Source: Pseudoxanthomonas sp. JBR18 (GTDB taxonomy: Bacteria; Pseudomonadota; Gammaproteobacteria; Xanthomonadales; Xanthomonadaceae). From it: a DNA stretch of 64,000 nt. Shown in pieces: positions 50,496 to 58,661 of the stretch; position 1 is the first letter of the stretch; the number at the start of each line of letters is the position of its first letter. Location: assembly GCF_028198165.1 (NCBI RefSeq), contig NZ_CP116339.1, positions 3,417,001 to 3,481,000 on the forward strand, read 5' to 3'. Position numbers and translations under genes: made by a program. The notes under the pieces were generated by a model that saw only the letters and a program-made list of their open reading frames with translations, was not told the DNA's origin and ran no database searches.

Positions 50496-50522
50496 GACGT
50501 GGGAGGGCGCCGCCCTGTGACA
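50496..50522 (-). promoter_or_regulatory. ECF41-type promoter of the sigma-factor gene
   Basis: TGTCACA (50522-50516), 16-base spacer, CGTC (50499-50496) on the minus strand, 10 bases ahead of the sigma ATG. Identical in sequence and spacing to the site before the AhpD-like gene. Confidence 0.85.
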
Positions 50523-50591
50523 AGGGGCGGCCTGGCAGTTTGGCCTAAAATGGCCGGATTCCGCCTCCCCACCGCTAGCGCCGAGCCAGCC

Positions 50592-52157
50592 ATGAACCTC
50601 CACTCCCACACCGCCGCGCCTGCATCCACCGATCCGGTGTCGATCAAGCAGGAAGACCTGATCGAGTCCATCGCCGATGCGCTGCAGTACATCAGCTATT
50701 ACCACCCGGTCGATTACATCAAGAACCTCGCCGCCGCCTACGAGCGCGAGGAGTCCCCGGCGGCCAAGGACGCCATCGCCCAGATCCTGATCAACTCGCG
50801 CATGTGCGCCGAGGGTCACCGGCCGATCTGCCAGGACACCGGCATCGTCACCGTGTTCCTGGAAATCGGCATGAACGTGCGCTGGGATGACGCCACGATG
50901 GGCGTGGAGGACATGGCCAACGAGGGCGTGCGCCGCGCCTACCTGCACCCGGACAACAAGCTGCGCGCCAGCGTGCTGGCCGACCCGGCCGGTAAGCGCC
51001 AGAACACCAAGGACAACACCCCGGGCGTGGTCAACGTCAAGGTCGTGCCGGGCAACAAGGTCGAGGTGATCGTCGCGGCCAAGGGCGGTGGCTCGGAAGC
51101 CAAGTCCAAGTTCGCCATGCTCAACCCGTCCGATTCCATCGTCGACTGGGTGCTCAAGACCGTGCCGACCATGGGCGCCGGCTGGTGCCCGCCGGGCATG
51201 CTGGGCATCGGCATCGGCGGCACCGCCGAGAAGGCCATGTTGCTCGCCAAGGAAGCGCTGATGGAGCCCATCGACATCGTCGACCTGCAGGCCCGCGGCG
51301 CGTCCAACCGGGCCGAGGAACTGCGGCTGGAGCTGTACGAGAAGGTCAACGCGCTGGGCATCGGCGCGCAGGGCCTGGGCGGGCTGACCACGGTGCTGGA
51401 CATCAAGGTCAAGGACTATCCGACCCACGCGGCCAACCTGCCGGTGGCGATGATCCCCAACTGCGCCGCCACCCGCCATGCGCACTTCACCCTGGACGGC
51501 AGCGGTCCGGTGATGCTCGACCCGCCCTCGCTGGAGGACTGGCCGGAGCTGACCTACAACCCGGACGGTGCGCGCCGCGTGGATCTGGACACCATCACCC
51601 CGGAGGAAGTGACCAGCTTCAAGCCCGGCGAGGTCCTGCTGCTCAACGGCAAGCTGCTCACCGGCCGCGACGCCGCACACAAGCGCATGGTCGACATGCT
51701 CAACCGGGGCGAGCGCCTGCCGGTGGACCTCAAGGGCCGCTTCATCTACTACGTGGGTCCGGTCGATCCGGTGCGCGACGAGGTCGTCGGCCCGGCCGGC
51801 CCGACCACGGCCACGCGCATGGACAAGTTCACCAACCAGATCCTCGAGCAGACCGGCCTGCTGGGCATGGTCGGCAAGGCCGAGCGCGGCCCGGCGGCGA
51901 TCGAGGCGATCAAGACGCACAAGTCGGTCTACCTGATGGCGGTCGGTGGCTCGGCCTACCTGGTGTCCAAGGCGATCAAGGCCGCCAAGGTGCTGGCCTT
52001 CGAAGACCTGGGCATGGAGGCGATCTACGAGTTCGAGGTCAAGGACATGCCGGTGACCGTGGCGGTGGATTCGACCGGCGAGTCGGTGCACAAGACCGGC
52101 CCGCGCCAGTGGCAGGCCCGGATCGGCAAGATCCCGGTGGTGGTCGAGCCGGCCTGA
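50592..52157 (+). CDS. Fumarate hydratase, class I (iron-sulfur)
   Basis: 521 residues, FumA/FumB type. Cys of the [4Fe-4S] cluster are seen in ICQDTG and IPNCAATRH; substrate segments include NSRMCAEGHRP and the C-domain VGPVDPVRDEVVGPAGPTTATRMD with a conserved catalytic region. ATG 50592 is preferred to ATG 50550. TCA-cycle hydration of fumarate to malate. Divergent from the sigma-factor gene. Confidence 0.94.
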   Translation: MNLHSHTAAPASTDPVSIKQEDLIESIADALQYISYYHPVDYIKNLAAAYEREESPAAKDAIAQILINSRMCAEGHRPICQDTGIVTVFLEIGMNVRWDDATMGVEDMANEGVRRAYLHPDNKLRASVLADPAGKRQNTKDNTPGVVNVKVVPGNKVEVIVAAKGGGSEAKSKFAMLNPSDSIVDWVLKTVPTMGAGWCPPGMLGIGIGGTAEKAMLLAKEALMEPIDIVDLQARGASNRAEELRLELYEKVNALGIGAQGLGGLTTVLDIKVKDYPTHAANLPVAMIPNCAATRHAHFTLDGSGPVMLDPPSLEDWPELTYNPDGARRVDLDTITPEEVTSFKPGEVLLLNGKLLTGRDAAHKRMVDMLNRGERLPVDLKGRFIYYVGPVDPVRDEVVGPAGPTTATRMDKFTNQILEQTGLLGMVGKAERGPAAIEAIKTHKSVYLMAVGGSAYLVSKAIKAAKVLAFEDLGMEAIYEFEVKDMPVTVAVDSTGESVHKTGPRQWQARIGKIPVVVEPA

Positions 52158-52240
52158 GCGCCGGCGCCAGATTGCGGACATCAGCAGGGCCGGCGTGCAT
52201 ACTCCGGCCCTGTTTGCATGTGACGGACAAGGAGCGCCGC

Positions 52241-52516
52241 ATGGCAGGACGCTGGATCACGATGGGCGCGCTGCTGCTGTTGACGAGCTGTGCGACACCT
52301 TCCACGCCGACCACCTTGCTGCGTCCGGCCACGGTGCAGGGCCAGGCCTGCGCCCATCAATGCGACCGGATTCGCGCCGCCTGCGCTGGCACGCCATCGC
52401 CGCCTGCACCCGCCTCGCTGGGCGGGGGGGGCGATCCGCGCCCCAGCGCGGCCTCCTGCAGCACGTCCCACGCCGACTGCGTGCTGGCTTGCGGTGGTCG
52501 TCTGGTCGGCGACTGA
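52241..52516 (+). CDS. Cys-rich small lipoprotein (copy A)
   Basis: 91 residues, AAGGAG 7 bases before ATG. Lipobox LTSC (Cys17). The mature part has ACAHQCDRIRAAC and a C-terminal CSTSHADCVLACGG, giving a Cys pattern also present in the gene at 53219. Six Cys besides the lipid Cys could form three disulfides. No family recognised; function unknown. Confidence 0.7.
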   Translation: MAGRWITMGALLLLTSCATPSTPTTLLRPATVQGQACAHQCDRIRAACAGTPSPPAPASLGGGGDPRPSAASCSTSHADCVLACGGRLVGD

Positions 52517-52549
52517 TATCGTGCTTTCCCCCTCCCGCGAAAGATTCCG

Positions 52550-53188
52550 ATGATCGACGCCGTCCTGTACTACAGCCCCAGCACCGCCAGTCTGGTCGTG
52601 CATTGGCTATTGATCGAACTGCAGATCCCGCATCGCCTGGAGCTGGTCGATTTCGAGACCCGCGCGCAGCGGTCGCCCGAATATCTCAGGCTCAATCCGC
52701 AGGGACGCGTGCCCACGCTGGTGCTGGATGGGCAGGTCCTGACCGAGTCGGCCGCCATCGCCATGCACCTGGCCGACCTGCATCCGCAGGCAGGCCTGGC
52801 CCCGGCCGTCGGCACGCCGCAGCGCGCCGCTTATTACCGCTGGATGTTCTTCTGCGCGTACACGCTGATGCCTGCTTACCGCAGCTGGTTCTATCCGGAT
52901 GAACCAGCGGGCGAGGCCAGCATCGAAGCTGCCAAGGCCGCCGCGCGCGGCGTGCTGGAACACGCCTGGCAGCAAGTGGCCGAGCATCTGGAGGCGCACG
53001 GGCCGTACCTGCTGGGCGCGCAGTGCTCGGCCGCGGACTTCGTGCTGACGATGCTGATGCGCTGGTCGCGCAACATGCCGCGGCCGACCGACGACTGGCC
53101 GGCGCTGAAGGCCTTCGCCGCGCGGATGAAGGCGCGTCCGGCTTTCCATGAGACCTATCGGCGCGAAGGCATTACCGACTGGGTGTAG
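52550..53188 (+). CDS. Glutathione S-transferase family protein
   Basis: 212 residues. Thioredoxin-fold half with YYSPSTASLVVHWLLIE, GRVPTLVLDG and LTESAAIAMHLAD; the helical half includes YLLGAQCSAADFVLTML. It lies between two related Cys-rich lipoprotein genes, 33 and 30 bases away, so the three are probably one transcript. Substrate unknown. Confidence 0.88.
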   Translation: MIDAVLYYSPSTASLVVHWLLIELQIPHRLELVDFETRAQRSPEYLRLNPQGRVPTLVLDGQVLTESAAIAMHLADLHPQAGLAPAVGTPQRAAYYRWMFFCAYTLMPAYRSWFYPDEPAGEASIEAAKAAARGVLEHAWQQVAEHLEAHGPYLLGAQCSAADFVLTMLMRWSRNMPRPTDDWPALKAFAARMKARPAFHETYRREGITDWV

Positions 53189-53218
53189 CATTGAGGCAGG
53201 CACGACAGGAGTAGTGCG

Positions 53219-53581
53219 ATGCGCACGGAAGCATTGACGATGGCGTTGGTCTGCATCGCGCTCAGCGGCTGCTGGGCGCCAGTGGTTCACCGTCCGCCTA
53301 CCGCCGCCGGCGCGATCTGCGCCGAGCAGTGCGACCAGCAACGCGTGCAATGCAACGACATGGCCGAGTTGGCCGTCAGCGGCTCGCGAGGCAGCTGCCA
53401 GGCACGGCAGGACCATGTCGAGCGGCGCTGCGCCCCCTGGGTCAAGGACTCGGACAAGCAGCGTTGCGAGTCGGTGAACAATCCGCGCGGGCCGAGCTGC
53501 ATCGAACCCACGCCCAACTACAGCGCCTGCACCAGTACCTGGCGCAGCTGCATCGTCTCGTGCGGTGGCTGGTTCGAATAG
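53219..53581 (+). CDS. Cys-rich small lipoprotein (copy B)
   Basis: 120 residues. Lipobox LSGC (Cys18). The mature part starts with CAEQCDQQRVQC and ends CTSTWRSCIVSCGGW, the same Cys spacing at both ends as copy A (52241), with a longer Cys-containing middle. Paralogue of copy A across the GST gene. No known family; an envelope redox or metal role would be speculative. Confidence 0.7.
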   Translation: MRTEALTMALVCIALSGCWAPVVHRPPTAAGAICAEQCDQQRVQCNDMAELAVSGSRGSCQARQDHVERRCAPWVKDSDKQRCESVNNPRGPSCIEPTPNYSACTSTWRSCIVSCGGWFE

Positions 53582-53584
53582 CCC

Positions 53585-53941
53585 TCAGGCCGGCAGGAGC
53601 TCCAGCACCCGTTCCGGCGGCCGACACAGGCGGGTGCCGCGCTCGGTGATGACGATCGGCCGGTTGATCAGGGCCGGGTTGCGCATCATGGCCTCGATCA
53701 GGGCGGCATCATCGATGCCCGGGTCGTCCAGGCCGAGCGCCTTGTAGTCTGGCTCCTTGTGGCGCATCAGCTCACGCAGCGGCAGGCCGGTGGCCGCGAG
53801 CGTGGCGGTGAGCGTTTCGCGGTCGGGTGGATCGGCGATGTAGTCCACGATCTGCGGCTCGATGCCTGCGTCGCGGATGAACTGCAGGGCGCCGCGTGAG
53901 TTGCTGCAGCGCGCATTGTGCCAAATGGTCACCGCCGCCAT
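53585..53941 (-). CDS. ArsC-family (arsenate reductase-like) protein
   Basis: 118 residues, thioredoxin-like. N-terminal IWHNARCSNSRGAL carries the catalytic Cys (residue 11) with the CxxS arrangement of glutaredoxin-linked ArsC/YffB proteins, and the GTRLCRPPERVLELL tail is typical. No other ars genes nearby. Start ATG overlaps the pldA stop (TGATG), so it is translated as the last gene of the phospholipid operon. Confidence 0.85.
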   Translation of the reverse strand: MAAVTIWHNARCSNSRGALQFIRDAGIEPQIVDYIADPPDRETLTATLAATGLPLRELMRHKEPDYKALGLDDPGIDDAALIEAMMRNPALINRPIVITERGTRLCRPPERVLELLPA

Positions 53942-55107
53942 CAATACCATTCCAGCAGCGAGATACCCACGCCGACATAGGTGGCCTTGTGGTTGTAGTC
54001 GATCAGGCTCTCGCCATAGCCGTGGAAGACCTCGATGTGGCCGCGCAGGTTGCGGTCGATCGGAAAGCCCCATGCAGCCTTCAGCGCGCCATGGGAACGA
54101 TCGCCGGTACGCAGGGAGTGGCGGCCCATGAGCGAGAACTCCTGGCCGTTGTTGCTGTAGACCAGCGTGGCGTCGCCACGCCCCATGTAATCCTCGATGT
54201 CCGGATTGTCGTCGTCATTGCCGTCGGGAATCCGATACCACGGGCGGACCGTCAGGGCCCAGTGGTCACGATCGAAGCCCACCATGCCGATCACCCGGTT
54301 CCAGCTGCGGGAGAGCGGATCGCCGCGTCCATTGGACTGGTGGTTGAGGCTGAGGCCGGCCATGCGCCCGTGCCAGCCGCCGAGCGCATAGTTGGTGCGG
54401 AACACCATCATGATCTCGGGTTCGTAGTTGGTTTCGCGGAACGGGCGCGAGGCATCGCCGTTGTAGACCTGCCAGCGCGAACTCTGGGTGTAGCCGCCCC
54501 AGATGTCGCCGTTGTTGCCGAACACGTTCTCCACGAACTTGGTCTTGAAGCTCAGCTGAAACTTGGCTTCCACGCTTTGCAGGTCCTGCGGCGTGGTCAC
54601 GGTGTTGTCCGGGTTCGGAGAGGAGGGCATTTCGTTCTTTTTGCTGGTCCAGAAGGCCGGCAATAGGTAGACCGGCTTGTAGGCGCGCATCTGGAACACG
54701 CCAAGCTTGGAGTCCGCCGCGAGCTCCCAACGGCTGTCCAGCAGCGATCCCTTGCCGGCGTTGGCGCGCACGGCGTCGTAATCGTCATCGGCAAACATGG
54801 CGCCGGCGCGATGGCGCAGGCGCTCGCGCAGGGGGGCATCCTCAGGCGGCGCGGACTGTTCTTTCTGCTCCTTGGCCAGTGCCGCGGCGCGGTCCGCCGC
54901 CGCGTCGGCTTCACTGGTGCTGGGTGCGATGCGCTTGATCGCCGTGTCGTAGCAGGCCAGGCGCTGGGCATCGATCTCCACCAAGGCGCAAGCCTCGACT
55001 GAGGAGGGGTTGATGGTCGGCTTGCCGTCTTGGGCGGCGGCCACGCCGGGCAGCGCGGCTACGCACAGCAGGGGAAGCAATCGGGGTAGGGGGCGGCGCG
55101 GGCTCAT
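53941..55107 (-). CDS. pldA: Outer-membrane phospholipase A1
   Basis: 388 residues. Signal peptide (LLPLLCVAALPGVAAA), an N-terminal segment with a Cys pair (EACALVEIDAQRLACYD), then a 12-strand barrel. The catalytic motif LNHQSNGRGDPLSRSWNR supplies His, Ser and Asn as in E. coli PldA, which removes mislocalised phospholipids from the outer leaflet. It overlaps the upstream phospholipase D-type gene (ATGA) and the downstream ArsC gene. Confidence 0.94.
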   Translation of the reverse strand: MSPRRPLPRLLPLLCVAALPGVAAAQDGKPTINPSSVEACALVEIDAQRLACYDTAIKRIAPSTSEADAAADRAAALAKEQKEQSAPPEDAPLRERLRHRAGAMFADDDYDAVRANAGKGSLLDSRWELAADSKLGVFQMRAYKPVYLLPAFWTSKKNEMPSSPNPDNTVTTPQDLQSVEAKFQLSFKTKFVENVFGNNGDIWGGYTQSSRWQVYNGDASRPFRETNYEPEIMMVFRTNYALGGWHGRMAGLSLNHQSNGRGDPLSRSWNRVIGMVGFDRDHWALTVRPWYRIPDGNDDDNPDIEDYMGRGDATLVYSNNGQEFSLMGRHSLRTGDRSHGALKAAWGFPIDRNLRGHIEVFHGYGESLIDYNHKATYVGVGISLLEWY

Positions 55108-56396
55108 AGCTGGGACCTGATGGGAAGGACGAATTTCTCGAAGAGTTTCTCGCGCAGCGGCCGGTTCTGCCAGCGCGCCAGGTCATATCGCTGCGTGTGC
55201 TCCAGGTCCTGCTCGAAGATCTGGGTCATGTGTGCGGCAAGTTCGCGGTCGTAGACATTGAGACTGGCCTCGTCGTTGAGGCGGAAGGAGCGGATGTCGA
55301 AGTTGGTGGACCCCACCGAGACCAGCAGGTCGTCGATGATCAGCAGCTTGGTGTGCAGCATGGTCGGCTGGTACTCGTAGATCTCCACGCCGGCTTCCAG
55401 CAACGGTCCCCAGCTGGCCTTGGACGCCAGGCGCACCGAGTCCGAGTCGATGTGAGGCCCGGGGAGCATGACGCGGATGCGGACGCCGCGCTGGCGGGCC
55501 TCCAGCAGGGCCTGGGTGATCAGCTCGTCGGGGACGAAGTAGGCCGCCGCCAGGTCGATGCGGGTTTCGGCCGCGGCGATGGACAGCAGATACATCAGGT
55601 GCATGCTCTCGCTGCCACCTGCGGGCGAGGCCAGGAACAGCTGCGCGTCGCTCTCACCGGCCGGCGACAACGCCGGGTAGTAGTGATCCCCGTTGAGGAC
55701 CCGCCCGGTCGTCTTGATCCAGTTGTCATTGAAGGCGGCCTGCACCTGGCTGACCACCGGCCCCTCGATCCGATAGTGGGTGTCGCGCCAGTGCTTGGGG
55801 TCCTGTGCGTGGCCCATCCACTGGTCGGCCACGCCCACCCCGCCGGTGAAGCCGATCCGGCCGTCCACGACCAGCAGCTTGCGATGGGTGCGGTTATTGA
55901 CACGGTGGAGCGTGTACCAGGCCAGCGGCCGGTAACGATGGATCTTGACCCCTGCTTGTTCCATGGACTCAAGCAGGCTCTGATCCATTTTCAGGCTGCC
56001 GCCCCAGTCGATGGTGACGTTGACCTCCACGCCCTCTCGCGCGCGATCGGACAGTGCGTCGCTGAATTCACGGCCAATCTCGCCGGACCAGTAGATATAG
56101 GTCTCGAAGGTGATCGTGTACTTGGCCGCCTGGATCGCCTCAAGCATCGCCGGGAAGATTTCCTGGCCATTGTTGAGGACCTGGACGCGGTTGCCGGGGA
56201 GAATCGTGGGACCGAGCAGCACGGACATCTCGCGCTTGAACTCGGGATCTTCAATGCCGTGCCGATGGGGGGGGACGTGCTCGAGTTCCTTCTCGGGTGT
56301 GGAGAAATTCAGCGCGACCAGTCCCGCCACCAAGGTGGCCACCACGGCCGCAACGATGATCCATGTCATCCGCCCAAATCCCCATCTCCGCGCCAT
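55104..56396 (-). CDS. Cardiolipin synthase-like phospholipase D-family protein
   Basis: 430 residues, one N-terminal membrane anchor (MTWIIVAAVVATLVAGLVAL). Two HKD motifs: HRKLLVVDGRIGFTGG and HTKLLIIDDLLVSVGSTNFD. Arrangement and length match bacterial cardiolipin synthases (ClsA/ClsB group). It is the first gene of a coupled unit with pldA and the ArsC-like gene, pointing to membrane-lipid remodelling. Confidence 0.9.
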   Translation of the reverse strand: MARRWGFGRMTWIIVAAVVATLVAGLVALNFSTPEKELEHVPPHRHGIEDPEFKREMSVLLGPTILPGNRVQVLNNGQEIFPAMLEAIQAAKYTITFETYIYWSGEIGREFSDALSDRAREGVEVNVTIDWGGSLKMDQSLLESMEQAGVKIHRYRPLAWYTLHRVNNRTHRKLLVVDGRIGFTGGVGVADQWMGHAQDPKHWRDTHYRIEGPVVSQVQAAFNDNWIKTTGRVLNGDHYYPALSPAGESDAQLFLASPAGGSESMHLMYLLSIAAAETRIDLAAAYFVPDELITQALLEARQRGVRIRVMLPGPHIDSDSVRLASKASWGPLLEAGVEIYEYQPTMLHTKLLIIDDLLVSVGSTNFDIRSFRLNDEASLNVYDRELAAHMTQIFEQDLEHTQRYDLARWQNRPLREKLFEKFVLPIRSQL

Positions 56397-56477
56397 CTCG
56401 GCCTCCCCGTCGAACCGCGATTCTTGCAAAGCCCGTCGCACGCGATACGTGAAGACGGGGAGGGGGAGGGGGCGCGG

Positions 56478-56963
56478 TCAGTAGAACCAGGCCACGAAGA
56501 ACAGCCCCAGCATCGCGAATGCCAGGCCGACCTTGAGCACCATGCCGGCCACCAGCCCGACCCAGGTCGCCAGTCCCACCTTGGTGGCCATGCCGACCTT
56601 GCGGCCGTGCAGCAATTCGCCGGCCAGCGCACCGGCGAAGGGGCCCACGAACAGGCCCAGTGGCAGGAAGAACAGCCCGGCGAAGGTGCCGATAACCGAG
56701 CCGAAGATCGCCAGCCGGCTGGCGCCGACCCGCTTGGCCCCCAATGCCGTGGACAGAAAATCCACGACCACCGACAGGAGGGTGAGCAGGCCCAGCAGGC
56801 TGAGCGACACCCAGCCGACCTGCTCGAATCCGCCAGCCCAGGCCGCCAATACCATGCCGGCGAAGGTCAGCGGGAGTCCCGGAAGTACCGGCAGGACCAC
56901 GCCGGCCACCCCGACGACCATCATCAGCGCCGCCAGGACATAGAGAACGGTCTGTAATGTCAC
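56478..56963 (-). CDS. DUF456 membrane protein
   Basis: 161 residues with five or six hydrophobic segments and the DUF456 hallmark VLPVLPGLPLTFAGMVLAAW, then GSVIGTFAGLFFLPLGLFVGP and GELLHGRK. Gly-rich helices predict compact packing. Function unknown; it precedes the cardiolipin synthase-like gene on the same strand by 82 bases. Confidence 0.87.
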   Translation of the reverse strand: MTLQTVLYVLAALMMVVGVAGVVLPVLPGLPLTFAGMVLAAWAGGFEQVGWVSLSLLGLLTLLSVVVDFLSTALGAKRVGASRLAIFGSVIGTFAGLFFLPLGLFVGPFAGALAGELLHGRKVGMATKVGLATWVGLVAGMVLKVGLAFAMLGLFFVAWFY

Positions 56964-57197
56964 TTATTTTCCATTGCAAACAGGGGGTTAGTCGAAGATG
57001 AACCGGCGTTGAAGTGCGTTGCAATTTAAAATTTGAAGGGTTACTGTCAAGCCGCTGCGTTTGCCAGGGTCACCGTGAATCGTGGCCTGATGCGGTAGAT
57101 CCACCGATCCGCTACATCGTTGTACCTCGTTTCCTCCTTGCAACCAGCCGCCCGTCCAAGGTGTCAACAAACCCCCTGTTCCAAGGAGTCAACGACA

Positions 57198-57407
57198 ATG
57201 GCAGACCGCGAGTCCGGTACCGTGAAGTGGTTCAACGATGCGAAGGGATTCGGCTTCATCAGCCGCGAGAATGGCGAGGATGTCTTTGTGCATTTCCGCG
57301 CAATCCAGACCCAGGGCTTCAAGAGCCTGAAGGAAGGGCAGAAAGTGTCCTTCACCGTGGTGCAGGGCCAGAAGGGCCTGCAGGCTGATGCGGTGACGCC
57401 CGAGTAA
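57198..57407 (+). CDS. Cold-shock protein (CspA family)
   Basis: 69 residues, single OB fold: [16 protein letters not shown] (RNP1 KGFGFI) and DVFVHF (RNP2). The ATG at 57198 has AAGGAG 11 bases upstream; longer open frames are not needed. The leader from the divergent gene is over 200 bases, long enough for the structured 5'UTR common in csp mRNAs. Confidence 0.95.
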   Translation: MADRESGTVKWFNDAKGFGFISRENGEDVFVHFRAIQTQGFKSLKEGQKVSFTVVQGQKGLQADAVTPE

Positions 57408-57454
57408 GCCGTCGCTGTAATCGCGCAGCCATCGATCCCCCGGGGTGGCGCGCA

Positions 57455-57488
57455 AAGAAAAACCCGGCCTGCGTGCCGGGTTTTTCTT
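57455..57488. terminator. Bidirectional rho-independent terminator
   Basis: Perfect 14-base stem AAGAAAAACCCGGC / GCCGGGTTTTTCTT with a six-base loop. A-rich on one side and T-rich on the other, so it can end both the cold-shock and the opposing glycine-zipper transcripts. Confidence 0.93.
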
Positions 57489-57506
57489 GGGTTGCTTCCG
57501 CTGGCT

Positions 57507-57989
57507 TCAGCGAACCACGACGCGTCCGTTGACCACGCGCACGTAGGTGTTTTCCGTGACGCCGCCGAGATCGCGCTGGTTGATCACGATCGTCCGGCCG
57601 TCGTCCATGCGCACGGTGACATCGTAGGTGTCGCTGGTGACCCGGTTCTGGATCGCGTTGCCGGCCAGGGCACCGCCCGCCGCGCCCGCGACCGTGGCGA
57701 CGTTCTTGTTGCCCTTGCTGCCGCCGGTCTCCTTGGAGATCTGGCGGCCGGCCACCGCACCGACGATGCCGCCGAGCACCGCGCCGGTGCCGGTGGGGGC
57801 GCTGCGGTTGGAGGACACCGCGTCGATCCGGGTCACGATCCCGCAGTCCGCGCAGGTGCGCGATGACGGTGCCGGATAGCTGGAGCTGCGGCTACCGCCG
57901 TAGCCGTAGCCGCCGTTCGGCGAGGTGGTTGCGCAGCCGGCCAGCGTCAGCGCGCCAGCGGCCATCAGGGTCAAGGTTCGAAGTTGCAT
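57507..57989 (-). CDS. Glycine-zipper 2TM lipoprotein (SlyB-like)
   Basis: 160 residues. Lipobox LAGC, a Gly/Ser/Tyr-rich linker, then glycine-zipper helices (GAVLGGIVGAVAGRQI and GAAGGALAGNAIQN) and a C-terminal beta part ending TYVRVVNGRVVVR. This is the Rickettsia 17-kDa/SlyB family found in the outer membrane of stressed cells. The ATG at 57989 is the lipoprotein start. Confidence 0.87.
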   Translation of the reverse strand: MQLRTLTLMAAGALTLAGCATTSPNGGYGYGGSRSSSYPAPSSRTCADCGIVTRIDAVSSNRSAPTGTGAVLGGIVGAVAGRQISKETGGSKGNKNVATVAGAAGGALAGNAIQNRVTSDTYDVTVRMDDGRTIVINQRDLGGVTENTYVRVVNGRVVVR

Positions 57990-58136
57990 GCCGGACTCCC
58001 TCGCCGTGTCGGCGAATCGAAAACGAAGACGGCGCGGCTGCGCCATGTGCCAGCATCGTGTTCGGGTCGCTATGAATGTGGCGTCAACCGACGCGACACG
58101 TTGCAGATGGAGCCTGGCGACATCGACAGCCGGTCA

Positions 58137-58169
58137 GGTACAGGCGTCCTTTCGGGTACAGGCGTCCTT
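58137..58169. repeat. Tandem 15-base direct repeat at the 3' end of the cytochrome c'-like gene
   Basis: GGTACAGGCGTCCTT occurs at 58137-58151 and 58155-58169 (18-base period). The second copy runs into the gene's stop codon, so the repeat arose at the gene end. Confidence 0.8.
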
Positions 58170-58584
58170 AGTGCGCGAAGTCGTCGTGGCACGCCTTGCA
58201 GGCCTCACCGACCTTGGCCAGGGTGGCCTTGGTATCGGGACAGCCGACCGGCGGTGCCGACAGCGCACCATCCAGCGTCGCGCGCAGCTGACTGGCATGG
58301 GTCACGAAGCGCTGGTCCTCGGCCAGATCGGGAAATGCGGTTTCCAGGTCATTGCTGACTGCGCGCAGGGTCTGCAGCCGGGGCAAGGCGTCGCTGCTGG
58401 TGCAGCGATTCTGGGCGAGGTTCTGCTTGAGCATGTCGGTCTGCTTGCTCATCACATGCATCACGCTGTCCGGGAACGGATCCTTCCGCGCCTGCAGAGC
58501 ACGCATGGCCATGACCGTGGCCACGGCGCCGACCAGCAGCCCGAGCAGGAAAAGAAACAGGAAACGTGATGCCTGGCTTGCCAT
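58168..58584 (-). CDS. Cytochrome c'-like protein
   Basis: 138 residues. N-terminal membrane anchor or signal (FLFLFLLGLLVGAVATVMAM), four-helix region, and a single haem site CKACH eight residues from the end, the position typical of cytochrome c' (CxxCH near the C-terminus). Periplasmic side. Could bind NO or shuttle electrons; unproven. Confidence 0.75.
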   Translation of the reverse strand: MASQASRFLFLFLLGLLVGAVATVMAMRALQARKDPFPDSVMHVMSKQTDMLKQNLAQNRCTSSDALPRLQTLRAVSNDLETAFPDLAEDQRFVTHASQLRATLDGALSAPPVGCPDTKATLAKVGEACKACHDDFAH

Positions 58585-58661
58585 AGGGCGCGCTCCATCG
58601 AAGGGGTGGTGCTGGATGGTACGACGCCCGGCGTCAATGCGGCGCGCCGTAGAATGACGCG

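Noticed and set aside
49599..52181. 860-residue minus-strand frame joining the sigma factor to an upstream extension
   Set aside because: The upstream 565 codons are antisense to class I fumarase. The sigma factor begins properly at 50486.
53585..53941. Arsenic resistance operon
   Set aside because: Only an ArsC-like protein is present; no arsR, arsB/acr3 or arsH was seen nearby, and it is coupled to pldA.
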